64,000 nt of DNA from Apostichopus japonicus (taxonomy: Eukaryota > Echinodermata > Holothuroidea > Aspidochirotida > Stichopodidae). The notes beneath the pieces are model-generated. The model searched no databases. It was given only the letters and a program-made list of their open reading frames with translations, and had not been told where the DNA came from. The position numbers and the translations under genes are program-made. Location of the stretch: contig NC_092564.1 of NCBI RefSeq assembly GCF_037975245.1, positions 11,990,484 to 12,054,483 of the forward strand, in the 5' to 3' direction. Below are positions 49,896 to 60,658 of this stretch, piece after piece; position 1 is the stretch's first letter; every line of letters starts with the position of its first letter.

Positions 49896-50808
49896 CAGGG
49901 ATGTGCCCACACTGGGCGGCCCCGCCCAGCACTAAAAATTACCGCACAGCACTGCCTTAAAAATCGTGAATCGCGCCCAGCATTATTTTCATCTAAAAAC
50001 CCGACATTATTAACAGTATATTCAACATAAATTGAAAAAAAAAATTAAGAATGTAAATTGTTAGCAAAACTAGTACTTGTGTGTGCTTAAAAAGCTACAC
50101 AAGTACCAGTATTTGGCATCTGAGCCCCGCCCAGCACTGTCTTAAAAATCGTGAATCCCGCCCAGCACTATTTTCATATAAAATTCCGACATTATTAACA
50201 ATATATTCAATATAAATTGAAAAAAAATATATTCAATATAAATTGAAAAAAAAAATTAAAATTGTAAATTGTTAGCCAAACTAGTACTTGTGTGTGCTGA
50301 AAAAGCTAAACAAGTGCCAGTATTTGGCATCTGAGCACCTTCAAAAATCGAAAAAAAACACCCCTCCCCTAAGAACCCTCATCAATGACGGCGATCAGTA
50401 TACCCGGCACAGCAATATATTCAACATAAATAAAATAAAAAATAATAAAAAATGTAAATTGTTAGCAAAACTAGTACTTGTGTGTGCTTAAAAAGCTACA
50501 CAAGTGCCAGTATTTGGCATCTGAGCCCCGCCCAGCACTGTCTTAAAAATCGTGAATCCCGCCCAGCACTATTTTCATCTTCAATCACGACATTAACAGT
50601 ATATTCAACATAAATTGAAAAAAAATAAATAAAAATGTAAATTGTTAGCAAAACTAGTACTTGTGTGTGCTGAAAAGCTAAACAAGTGCCAGTATTTGGC
50701 ATCTGAGCACCTTCAAAAATCGAAAAAAAAACACCCCTCCCCTAAGACCCCTCCCCCATGGCGGCGATCAGTATACCCGGCACTCAGGAAATCCTGGGCA
50801 CATCCCTC
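49896..50808 (+). mobile_element. hAT-like element, ~913 bp, with internal tandem units
   Basis: The left terminus is CAGGGATGTGCCCA and the right CCTGGGCACATCCCTC. ATGTGTTC (49889-49896) and TTGTGTTC (50809-50816) are a 7-of-8 match for a target duplication, if the element is taken one base inward at the left. The interior repeats a ~190-210-bp unit about four times with the words GCCCAGCACT, TTGTTAGCAAAACTAGTACT and CAGTATTTGGCATCTGAG. Units alternate between two versions (CCCAGCACTGTCTTAAAAA and CACCTTCAAAAATCG). There is no transposase. Confidence 0.75.
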
Positions 50809-50816
50809 TTGTGTTC

Positions 50817-52433
50817 ATAGGTTACTCGACAGTTACTTAAAATTTGGTTAAATGTCATAACATATATATAGACGTATAGCCTACTTAACCGCATGAACAA
50901 GTTTGGTAAAAGATAACATGTTTCTCGTCTTTAATATGAATGGTATCTAAGAACATCAATTAATAGTAGAGCATTCTAGCTAGAGTTTGTACTACTCTTT
51001 TAAAAGAAGACAATAATCCTAAAATCACTCTTGGTTCATGTGATATATGCAAAGCATTAATTCTCCTAACATCTAAGAAAATATCTTATTTCATTTGGGA
51101 GATTATGATACAAATTTAATGCTTCTTTACACACAAGGCTGGATAACTAATCAAGTTTACATATACGACATCATAGAGCCACTTGTGATTCATTGTTCCT
51201 CTATTGTCCTTTAATTATTACATTTGTTATGTTTGTATGAATGATGGTTTTTGTATAAATTTGGCTTTGAACAAATGTTGTATCTCAAATATGGAACCTC
51301 TTTAACACGGTCAACAGTTTACCTTGGGATTATTTCGAAAGAAAACCAAAGAGAAAGTATGATTGAAGAGAGTCCAAGACACAGATGGACTAAACACCAT
51401 GGATGTTTATGCTCTACTAATATATTTCTCCCCTTGCATCTCTACAAACAGTAGACCAGGAATATGTATATATATGTAGTAAACGAGCTCGGGTAAAACA
51501 AGCTAACTTATGTGACTATACCATAGCCTATTCATACGTAGCATTACCGTTACGTAAAGGCCAAACACGTTGCACTTAGAATATCTGACAGTATTGCCTA
51601 CTGTTTACAAGCATTTGGTGTTATAATTATTTTACAGTTACGCACATCATGAGCAAACTCTTTAAAATGTTTTGCATTCCTCAGCCGAAACAAAAGTAAC
51701 TTAAATAAGATACTCTATTAAGATTACTCTATACTCACTTTCACTGCAAAGCAACCCGCATTAGTCTGTATATACAAGGCACTGCTTCTCTTCCGATCCT
51801 AAAGTCTGAAATGAAGTTCCCGCCAAGCGCGTCTGTCGTGTGCCCTGCCTCATGAATATGGATGTTTTCTAGTCTTGTCTTTCATCGAAGTTGGTCAACC
51901 ATACATACTAAGCTGTTGGAAGCTCGACATACCAGGTGTCCCTTGTATATACGTTCTGCGCATCTATTCTTGTGGTTGAATGACTTCGTCAATGGGTATA
52001 TTTCGGGATGCGCTCCACGGCAGTGCTAGATCAAACAGCTGGATCATTTCTATTAGCTTCAGATAGTAACCCTGCAGACCAATTTTATATAATTTAAATA
52101 ATAATAATTGAATCATTTAAACACCTTTGGTCAACGCTTCTACGTTTTAGGTTGAATTTTATTTTAAAAAGTCACAATTTCAATGAAAGGCGATGAATGA
52201 ATAAGCGATATTTATTGATAAGAAACCGAAATTTGACATAAAATTCAAAAAGCCTAAAGTTCAACACTTTAGTATTAGAAAAATTGGCAAAAAAATGTAA
52301 ATATCAACAAATAGCTGAAATGAAATTGAATTGAATATTTCAAGATGAACGGTCGACGTTTCGAGATAAAAAAGTCTCCTAATTTCGAGGAAGCCGAAAC
52401 TTAAGAAACAAAATGTCCGCTGAATTTGAAGTT
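50817..52433. other. no gene recognised (1.6 kb)
   Basis: AT-rich anonymous sequence. Open frames at 51251-51454 (+) and 52261-52452 (-) are short and motif-free. Confidence 0.4.
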
Positions 52434-52915
52434 TTAAAGGTAGCATACGCACATTAAAAGCCCCATTGACTTACACACTAAATCACAAAAGTAATGTGGT
52501 CTCTAAGTCTAAATAGAAGTTTTCACTAGCTAAACGCTACCCATCACCGGATAGCTGACAAATTGGCCTTTCATGGCACCATCAATTTTCCGTACCATGA
52601 CCGTGAAGATATTTTTTGCTATCCGAGCCGGAAGTTTTCGTCACTTGTAAACAAACCTCTTCACTCAGTGGTAAACACATTTCCTACGCTGCTCCTGGGA
52701 GGCCTAAAGGGGTCTAAAATTGCTTCAATTGACCCAATTTTCTCACCACATGTACTTCTATTCATGATCTTTAACATGCAAGCCACAAAAAAACTAGATA
52801 ATTATTGATAATAGGTCACAAAAGATGTTCTCCCGCTGCTTTTTGGCACTTTTCCTGATACAGGAGAACAATCGAGCGGATGGATATAGACTCTAATAGG
52901 AGTATGCCACCTTAA
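52434..52915 (+). mobile_element. TTAA-flanked non-autonomous element (piggyBac-like TSD)
   Basis: TTAA at 52434-52437 and 52912-52915 flanks inverted termini AAGGTAGCATACGC and GAGTATGCCACC (about 10 of 12 pairs match with one extra A). The interior is shared with 34343-34806. TTAA duplications are known from piggyBac, Kolobok and Sola3 elements. There is no transposase, so the class is open. Confidence 0.6.
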
Positions 52916-53631
52916 ATCCCCTTTCATGTTTATCTCCTAACCGTGCAAATAGAATACGTCATTGAAACCGGCACTCCTAATTGGTCAAAAGTAGTACCAG
53001 TAATTATTATAGGAAAGTATGGTAAATAGCCGCGATGAGACGAGACGAGAAATAAGATTGCTAAATGTCGATTACTCGTTCGAAATGGAACAAGAAAAGT
53101 TGTGGTGTTTAGTTGAAAAGAAATGTAGTTGAACCGGTAGGCATTACTTTGGAGTTAATATTGAGTATGTTTAGAACTTCTCATAAAAAGATATCGTACG
53201 GAGAGGCGGTTGTACGTGACTTCGGTCAGACTAAAGTATTACTACCTTGGTATTACTATCAAGATACTACACCTTGTTATATGTGACTAGGCCCGTAGTA
53301 CTACGCCTAGTTATTGACTATAATATATAGGCTTGGGCATAGTTTAAGTAACGTTACATTTTGAAGAAGTTAGGACTAGGCCTAACGTTAGGCCTATACT
53401 TATTGCGAACTTATGAACTAGTACCAGTAGTACGTACTTGCGGTAGGGGTGTTTGCCTACAAAACTAGTGAACTAGACCGGTGTGAAGTTAGATACTTAT
53501 TCCGCATTCCTCGTTCGACATTCGCTAATGAGTAACTGCTACCTATTCAGTTACTTATTCGACAATGGTATCGACGTAACACCTATGGCAAAACGAAGCT
53601 TTGTTACAAGATGTTCAACATTTGGTCGTGG
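52916..53631. other. no gene firmly recognised; possible CIDE-N 5' remnant
   Basis: Holds the short frame at 53054-53116 discussed under findings. A plus-strand frame at 53483-53728 runs into the array at 53632. Otherwise anonymous. Confidence 0.35.
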
Positions 53632-54146
53632 AATGAGGTTTATCTATGGGTCATATGAACTCATAATGACAATGTACAAGGGTACCATATTGCATCTTGC
53701 CCGGTTCAAAGAGTTCTTGACCAATTAAAATGACCTCTACTTCATCAGTTCTTAAATTTATGTAACAGGACCTAGAAAATCACTTTATGCCCTAATCAAG
53801 ACTAACACGCCTTGGACCACCAAACCAATGGGTCATATGAATTCTTAAGATATTGTAGAAGGGTACCATAATGTGTCTTGGCCGGTCCAAAGGTTGCTTG
53901 ACCAATTAAAAGGACCAACAATTTTTTAAATGAATGAAACGGGATCTGAAAGAAAACCTCTAGGCCCCAACTACAACAAGCACGCCTTGGACCACCTAAC
54001 CAATGGGTCATATGAACTCTAAGGACAATGTAGAACAGTACCATAATGCGTCTTGCCCGGCCAAAAGAGTGCTTGGCCAATTAAACTTATTACCACTAAA
54101 TCATCACCTAATCAAAACCAGCACGCCTTTGACCACCCAACCAATA
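53632..54146 (-). repeat. left array of the ~180-bp repeat, ~2.8 copies
   Basis: CAATGGGTCATATGAA-like starts at 53646, 53826 and 54002. Units carry GTACCATAATG, CTTGCCCGG and CGCCTTGGACCACC. Inverse orientation to 56877-58946. Confidence 0.9.
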
Positions 54147-54164
54147 AAACAAAAGCAACACCTT

Positions 54165-54528
54165 TGGCGAGCAAGTTTAATGCTATTTGTGCTCATCATC
54201 TTGAACGGCCTGTGTACCTGTCACAACTTCTCTTGCCATATACTCGCACACTTCGTTCCTCCAACAAACTGTTTTTAATTGTTCCAAAACCACGATTGAA
54301 GAACTATGGTTACAGAAGCTTCCAATACTCTGGGTCTTATCTCTGGAACAAGTTACCAGATCACATTCGAACATGCTATAAACTTTCTACTTTCAAAAGT
54401 CTACTTAAGACCCATTTCTTCACTTGTTCCTTTGTAAATTAATTTACTTCTTTGTAAAGCGCTTTGAGCAGTAACTTTTGTTTACTGATTTGGCGCTATA
54501 TAAGTCTCATTTATTATTATTATTATTT
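54165..54528 (+). pseudogene. 3' end of a CR1/L2-type LINE (ORF2 C-terminus and tail)
   Basis: The frame reads KFNAICAHHLERPVYLSQLL, then PYTRTLRSSNKLFLIVPKPR and YGYRSFQYSGSYLWNKLPDH, ending at TAA 54440-54442. These are the familiar C-terminal words of CR1/L2-group reverse transcriptases (RSS...VP..R...YG.R.F......WN.LP..IR). The 3' UTR has GTAAAGCGCTTTGAG and GGCGCTATATAAGT and closes with an ATT repeat, as in this group. The copy is 5'-truncated where it meets the ~180-bp array, so reverse transcriptase and endonuclease are missing. Confidence 0.8.
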
Positions 54529-55698
54529 GGTGCTTTACAATCATCTGCATACAAAATTTCCTTTCCATTCCAGATAAACACATGTGCTCTCTTTGGGGGG
54601 GGGGGGGGGGTGCAACTCCATTTCTCAGAATGAAGTGATTTCTGTAGACTTACAATGCAATGAAAACCTTTTTTTTTTTTCATTATTTTCATTACTTTTA
54701 TTCGTTTCATAAACGTCACATATTTACAGATTTAAAGAACAGAAGTTTTCTTACCTCTCTTCTTGAAAGTGGTTGTGAACGCTATTACCCCCTTCGTAGA
54801 TTATGAAAGATTGCACTGCTAAATTCTAGAGCTGACAAAGACAATCTTGGGTCAAGCGGTTTATTTAGTAAAATAGTCTTCAAGTGAAATAGTTCTACCC
54901 AGACATATATTTTATTCCAATTAAACATCGACCAGAGTTAGGGTGAGGTTTTATTAAATTTCCTTTTATTCAGTTTTTCCTAAATTTTTAATTATAACAT
55001 CAATAATCTAGCAATTTTACTCATGTTTACTCAATTTCAATCCATTAACAAAAGTGCCAGATTTTAGGTCAATTTCGCATTTGTTAATTTAAGTCAAAAT
55101 TTCACTTTCTAATCACTTACAAAATTTTGTATTTAATGTATTAATTCTTCGGTAAATATAAATTAGGCTATATGCTGAGTCAATTATGGAAGTATAGAAG
55201 TCAGAAGAAATATTACATGCTTAATATCCACCCCCCCCCCCCCTCCCTCCCCATTTATTCTCTGATTGGGTTGAAATGCACTTGCAGCAGAGAAATTTTC
55301 ATGCCAAAATTACTTTTGCCAATTACTTTTACAATTACTTTTCATGCCAAAATTACTACAAATCATTTCGGGGGAAAAAGAGTAATATCGTTGATGTTTT
55401 TGGCAGCTCAAGTATACAATTTACACACTAAAAGTATTGTTGTGAGTTAAAAGTATTGTTGTGAGTGCGTTATACCAACAGTGACGTCACATGGTCACCT
55501 GATGTCTAGGAATGTTTCAGGAATGTCTGAAATAGGTTTCCTAAAAAGCTGAATTAATTTTCTTCCCATTTTTCACGTAGTTAACATCCGAAATTGGTAA
55601 AGTTAATTACAGCAATGTAATTGGAGTGAGTTAGGGATTACATACATGCAAAATGGTGGGATTTTTAATGTTCATTGAAAAGTCTCCATAGTTGGTCT
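54529..55698. other. no gene recognised; poly-G and poly-C tracts
   Basis: A G run of about 18 lies near 54594 and a C run near 55230. A 21-bp word (AAAGTATTGTTGTGAGT) is repeated twice near 55430-55465. One minus-strand frame between AG and GTAAGA near 54754-54815 was considered and not called. Confidence 0.4.
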
Positions 55699-56133
55699 TT
55701 AATCGCATACAGTTCCCCCAACCCACTAGTTTGAATCCAACCAATCAGAGATGCAGGTTTAGTTATGAGCCGTTACTAAAAATAGATTCAAAGGTCGAGT
55801 TGGTAACTTGGTTCAACCAGCCAGCTGGACTCTAACAATACAACTGAACAACTGCCATAGACAATCTACACAAATCAAGCATTGTGTTGTATTACGTATT
55901 GACCAATTACATTCGTACCTTTAAAATATTCATATTATGGGCTAGTTTTATTTGGATCTCAATGGAAAATATCTTCGAGAAAAACCAAGTTGAAAGTTGT
56001 AAATTTTTCGACTTTTATGCCACCATTTGAAGAAAGATTTGAATAGATAAGCTAGTTATGTGTGTCGTTATGGCACCGTGGAATCAGTGAGGTTGAGAAA
56101 AACCATAGAAAAGTACGCAAAATACTGCTTTAA
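55699..56133 (-). mobile_element. TTAA-type element, relative of 61344-61963, one end resolved
   Basis: Shares, in inverse orientation to 61344-61963, ATCGCATACAGTTCC, AACCAATCAGAGATGCAGG, ATTCATATTATGGGC and GACTTTTATGCCACCAT in the same order. It closes with ACGCAAAATACTGCT and TTAA (56130-56133), one base different from the TIR of the sister copy. The other end could not be fixed; it should lie before 55699, and the sequence there diverges. Confidence 0.65.
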
Positions 56134-56876
56134 AAAGGAGTCCCTGATCTTACCCGTATCTAATCACCCCTTACTATACAGAAACAGAACCCATGGTATG
56201 AAGCCTCAACTAACTGAAAAAGGAAGAAATGTATACCAATGCACAGCCTGAAGTTCTCGGATGACCTCCTCATTCATTACCTAGCGCAAATCATTCTATC
56301 AATATTGTTATTTTCATTGCTCATTAAAACAATTGAATACATACCGCACCTATCTATTTGGCTACCGTAAATTAGACCTATCCAAACTGTTGCTGGGGCC
56401 ATTTATCACTATTAGTTTGCTTTTTTTGTGGATTGCCAGCAACAAAACTAAAAAAAGTGTGTACCCTTAGTTTACTACTATTTATCTATCAAAAAGTTAC
56501 GTACAGTAATGGATAAGAGCAATTTATCACAAAGTAGCGATGCAATTATTTCAAGTGCAGCAGATCCCTTGGTTTGTAGAAAAATTGTGTACAACTATCA
56601 TGTATAGCAAAGTCGTGAACTAGTTGCTCGCACATAACACACGCTATGATTACACAGTAGGCCTATAGGGTACGCAGAACTGAGATACGGATTGGAATTT
56701 TGGACACCTGGGAACTTTGCGGTAACAGTGCCCAGATCCTGTTTATAGCTAAGGATGAGAATGCAACAATAAAGGAATGATTCTGTTGTCGCTAGGACAG
56801 AGGGCGGCATTGCTTTTATTTTTAAATCGGGGAATACGGGGGCAATACGGGAGACAAGATTAGCAGAGAGAATACC
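56134..56876. other. no gene recognised
   Basis: Anonymous AT-rich sequence. The 98-codon minus-strand frame at 56598-56894 shows no motif. Confidence 0.4.
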
Positions 56877-58946
56877 ATTAAATGGGTCACACATTCTTTG
56901 GACCAGGCAAGATGCATGAACTTACTCTTCTACAATGTCCATAGAGTTAATGTTACCCATCGGTTTGGTAATCCAAGGCGTGCTGCATGGATTGGGGCCC
57001 AAACCTTTTTGTGGTCCCGTTACACTCATTAAAGAAGTCATGATTTAGTGGTCATTTAAATTGGTCAAGCACTCTTTGGACCGGGCAAGACGCATTATGG
57101 TACTCTACTAAATTGTCTTAAGAGTTTATATGACCCATTGGTCAATTGGTCCAAGGCGTTGTGATCTTAATTTGGGCCAAAATGCTTTTTATTCGTGATC
57201 CTGTAACAGTAATTTAAGAAGTGATGATGTAGTAGTCATTTAAATTGGTCAAGCATTCTTCAGACCGGGCAAGAAGCATTATAGTACTCTTCTACATCGT
57301 CATATGACCCATTGATTAGTTGGTTCAAGGCGTTCTGGTTTTGATTAGGGCCCAAAGGCTTTTTATTCGCTGTCCTATTACATTCATTTAAGAAGTGATA
57401 ATGTTGTGGTCATTTAAATTGGTCAAGCATTCTTTGGACGGGGCAAGACACATTATAGTACTCTTCTACAATGTCCTTAGAGTTCATGTTACCCATTGGT
57501 TAGGTGATCCAAGGCGTGCTGCAGGGATTAATGCCCAAAGCTTTTTCGTGGTCCCGTTACACTCATTAAAGAAGTCATGATTTAGTGGTCAATTAAATTG
57601 GTGAAGCACTCTTTGGACTGGCCAAGATGCATTACAGTATTGGACACTTCTCCATTGTCTCAAAAGTTCATGTGGCCCATTGGTTAGGTGGTCCAAGGCG
57701 TTCTGGTCTTGATTAGGGCCTAAACTTTTTTGTAGTCCCGTTACATTAATTTAAGAAGTGATGATGTAGTGGTCATTTAATTGGTCAAGCATTCTTTGGA
57801 CAGAGCAAGACGCATTGTGGTACTCTTTTAGTCCTTAGAGTTCATGTTAACTATCGGTTTGGTGATCCAAGGCTTGCTGCATGGACTAGGGCCTAAACTT
57901 TTTCTTAGTCCTGTTACACTCATTAAAGAAGTAATGACTTAGTGGTCATTTAAATTGGTCTGAAAGCACTCTTCGGACCGGGCAAGGCGCATTATGGTAC
58001 ACTTCTACAATGTCTTAAGAGTTCATATGACCCATTGGTTAGGTGGTCCAAGGCGTTCTGGTCTTAATTAGGGCTTAAACTTATTCGTAGTCCCATTACA
58101 TTAATTTAAGAAGTGATGATGTAGTAGTCATTTCAAATGGCCAAGCATATTTTGGACCGGGCAAAACACATGAAGGTACTCTTCTACCATGTCCTTAGAG
58201 TTCATGTTTACCATCGGTTTGGTGATCCAAGGCGTGCTGCATGGATTAGGGCCCAAAGCTTTTTCATGGTCCTGTTACTCTCATTAAAGAAGTAATGATC
58301 GAAGTGGTCAATTAAATTGGTCAAGCACTCTTTTGACGGGGCAAGACGCATTGTGGTACTCTTCTACATTGTCTTAAGAGTTCATATGGCCCATTGGTTA
58401 GGTGGTCCAAGGCCATCTGGTTTTGATTAGGGCCCAAATGCTTTTTATTCGTGATCCTGTTACATTAACTTAAGAAGTAATAATGTAGTGGTCAAACTGG
58501 TCAAACATTATTTGGACCGGACAAGACTCATTATAGTACACTTCTACAATGTCCTTACAGTTCATGTTAACCATCGGTTTGGTGATCCAAGGCGTACTGC
58601 ATGGATTAAGGCCTAAAGTTTTTCGTGGCCCCGTTACATCCATCTAATAAGTGATGATGTATTGGTCAGTTGAATTGGTCAAGCACTCTTTGGACCGGGA
58701 AAGACACATTATGGTGCTCTTCTACATTGTCTTAAGAGTTCATATGACCCTTTGGTTAGGTGATCCAATGCGTTCTGGTTTTGATTAAGGCCCAAAGTTT
58801 TTCATGTCCCTGTTACATCCATCTAATTAGTGATGGTGTATTGGTCATGTGAATTGGTCAAGCACTGTTTGGACCGGGGAAGACGCATGATGGTTATTTT
58901 CTTCATCATCTTCAGAGTTCATATGACCCATTGATAAAACCTCATT
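56877..58946 (+). repeat. right array of the ~180-bp repeat, ~12 copies
   Basis: The TTTGGACCGGGCAAGACGCA-like word recurs near 56895, 57072, 57260, 57433, 57612, 57796, 57972, 58152, 58331, 58511, 58690 and 58869. Units also carry GAGTTCATATGACCCATTGG and GGTGATCCAAGGCG. Copies differ by 10-20 percent by eye, with odd and even copies differing (GGTGATCCAAGGCGTGCTGC against GGTGGTCCAAGGCGTTCTGG), hinting at a two-unit higher order. Confidence 0.95.
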
Positions 58947-59116
58947 ATGTTTGGAAAAATACACAAAAATGTACTTTTTCGACGAAAAAACCTCTCGTAC
59001 CGAAGCAAAAGGCTTTCCATAGTTGTATATATCGAATCCATTATGGAATAAGTAACATGTGTACTACAGTTAGTTATTCGCAAATGTCGAACGGGAAACG
59101 TAGAATAACTTCTAAC

Positions 59117-59428
59117 CAGTTGCGGAGCTAGGGTTATTGGTCAGGGGGGCGAGAATGTTCTGTAGGGGCGCTTTCGACACTATCTAAGCGGAGCGCCACT
59201 AAGGTTGGCGCGGAGCATACAGAAATTTTTTGAGTAAAGATACTCCCTAGATCGCCGGAAATGACCCTTTCCGGGCCTTGCTAATTTGCAGATAAACGAA
59301 GAATAAATGGTGTCATCGCCAACAATATGTGACAAATGTCAATAGGTAGAAAGGGCGCCAGCAGTCCATTTGAGTCCGTCAGGGGGGCATCCGCCCCCCC
59401 CCCGGACTGTATGGATGCTCCGCCACTG
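59117..59428 (-). mobile_element. hAT-like MITE, 312 bp, sister of 16020-16488
   Basis: It starts CAGTTGCGGAGCTAGGG and ends GGATGCTCCGCCACTG. In inverse orientation it follows 16020-16488 through the GATCGCCGGAAATGA, AGTCCATTTGAGTCC and CCGGACTGTATGGATG-like regions but lacks the palindromic insert. The flanks share TCTAA but do not give a clean 8-bp duplication (CTTCTAAC against TCTAATTG), so the target site has decayed. It sits at the 5' edge of the LINE piece that follows. Confidence 0.8.
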
Positions 59429-59430
59429 TC

Positions 59431-59690
59431 TAATTGTACCCGATATTGACTAAATTTGTTCTGCCGTTTGGACATATGGCAACGAACAAATTGGTTGACC
59501 GGGTTCAGATCCTTCAAAATCGTGCAGCTAGATTAGTCCTGGGGTGTGGGCTTCAGGATGTGCATGTTACAGATTTTTTTGCTGAATTGAAGTTGCTGAA
59601 TGTCCATCAACATTCATGGAAAGCAGTGCTTGTGCACTGCAGCAGGACTACCCTCATTAAAGATGACAATAATTTTAAAAATATTTAAAA
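59431..59690 (+). pseudogene. CR1/L2-type LINE ORF2 fragment, frameshifted
   Basis: One frame gives IVPDID, a stop, then ICSAVWTYG. The next frame continues as MATNKLVDRVQILQNRAARL and VLGC...FAELKLLNVHQ. The LQ.LQNRAAR..LG block and the preceding Y-x-x-x-VW block are standard near the C-terminus of CR1/L2-group ORF2. A stop plus a frameshift show it is dead. It belongs just upstream, in protein order, of the segment preserved at 54165-54442, but the two are separate insertions or separate remnants. Confidence 0.7.
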
Positions 59691-59796
59691 AATACTTAAT
59701 ATGCATCGCTAAAAACTAAACAATGGCTTAAACAAGTTTGTTACAAATACTAGGCCGATATTAATAATTTCTTACATATATGTTATCACCAAAAAG

Positions 59797-59932
59797 AAAT
59801 GTAAAATCCCCAAAGATGGGGTACTTGTGGATAAAGAGGATGAAGCAGAGATCAATGAAGATGATCTTGTACCTCTCATTGAAATGGAGCCAAACACAGC
59901 CATCATAGTGTTAAAGAGAGATGGGATGTGGG
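59797..59932 (+). CDS. CIDE-N domain exon (DFF45/CAD/CIDE-like)
   Basis: AG at 59795-59796 precedes, and GTAAGTGA follows at 59933. The 45 codons plus one base encode KCKIPKDGVLVDKEDEAEIN, then EDDLVPLIEMEPNTAIIVLK and RDGMWG. This matches the second half of the CIDE-N fold: the acidic E-D-E-x-E-I/V-x-x-E/D-D stretch, then P-x-N-T-x-x-x-V-L and a terminal K-x-x-x-W. CIDE-N domains join DFF45/ICAD to the CAD nuclease in apoptotic DNA fragmentation and also occur in lipid-droplet CIDE proteins; which one this is cannot be told. The frame is open a few codons upstream, so the acceptor choice is provisional. The exon for the first half of the domain is not firmly located. Confidence 0.7.
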
Positions 59933-60475
59933 GTAAGTGACAATTAAGCTCCAGCCTATCCAAAATACTCTGTTGACATGAATATAATCAGCAGTGTTTT
60001 GAAATGTGTGCATACAAGTTTGGGGTATCTTTTTGACGAGTTTTCCTCAAACACACTAAGTCTACCTTTTTTCATGGGAAGGATTTCCTCGGTCCCTTCA
60101 AATATAACATTTTGAGGACAATTTGAGGTGTCCGGGCCACATTTGGCGGGTCAAACTGCAGATTCCCCCTCGGTTGACAGGAGAGTAATTTTACTTTTGA
60201 AAGACGTTTCAAGTATGCTGTTAACTTGGATGATTCTTAAACAATCTTTAACTATCAAACATGTGGCCTGCACAATAATGGATTGAAGGGAATCACTTCT
60301 TGAAAATTATAAGTGGATTTTGCATGGTCTTTGGGTATCCCCGGCGAGAATTTCAACACACCAGGACATGGAAGTAAAATACTCATATTACAAAAAATAA
60401 TAACGAAAGTTCTGTAGGCCTATAATTTATGTTATGTTTACAGCTATGATAATGAACCTCTTATATTCATTTCAG

Positions 60476-60537
60476 ATTTCAAGAATACTGAATGTATTTT
60501 GTTTTCCACACCTAAATTTAAAGCTCAGTCATCTTAG
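60476..60537 (+). CDS. possible next (terminal) exon of the CIDE-N gene
   Basis: CCTCTTATATTCATTTCAG is a strong acceptor at 60475. With the one base left by exon 59797-59932 it reads DFKNTECILFSTPKFKAQSS and then TAG at 60535-60537. The phase fits, but the peptide is not recognisable and would make a protein ending just after CIDE-N, shorter than DFF45. The alternative continuation is 62860-62882. Confidence 0.35.
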
Positions 60538-60658
60538 CAGTTCTTCAGGAAAAGTGCAGGTGGTCGCTGTTTTAGCCAAATGCAGTGCCAACATATCTGA
60601 GTGCAAAATGCAGGAGTTCGTTGGTAAACATAGTGGTTGCTAACATGATGGTAGTAGA

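Larger units (their letters stand above)
53632..58946. mobile_element. 5.3-kb structure bounded by inverted arrays of a ~180-bp repeat
   Basis: The left edge reads AATGAGGTTTATCTATGGG and the right edge, in inverse complement, AATGAGGTTTTATCAATGGG. Similarity begins at these points and not outside them. From each edge a ~180-bp repeat runs inward in opposite orientation: about 2.8 copies at the left and 12 at the right. The middle holds a LINE 3' end and a TTAA-type element. No clear target duplication is seen. The architecture (inverted terminal arrays) resembles the two 6-bp-TSD elements, but the terminal sequence is unrelated, so a transposon origin is inferred. An inverted satellite pair is the alternative. 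Confidence 0.5.

Noticed and set aside
54754-54815. Possible minus-strand exon between AATTTAGCAG and GTAAGAAAAC (peptide around FIIYEGGNSVHNHF)
   Set aside because: Splice sites are fair, but no neighbouring exon in phase was found and the peptide is not recognised.
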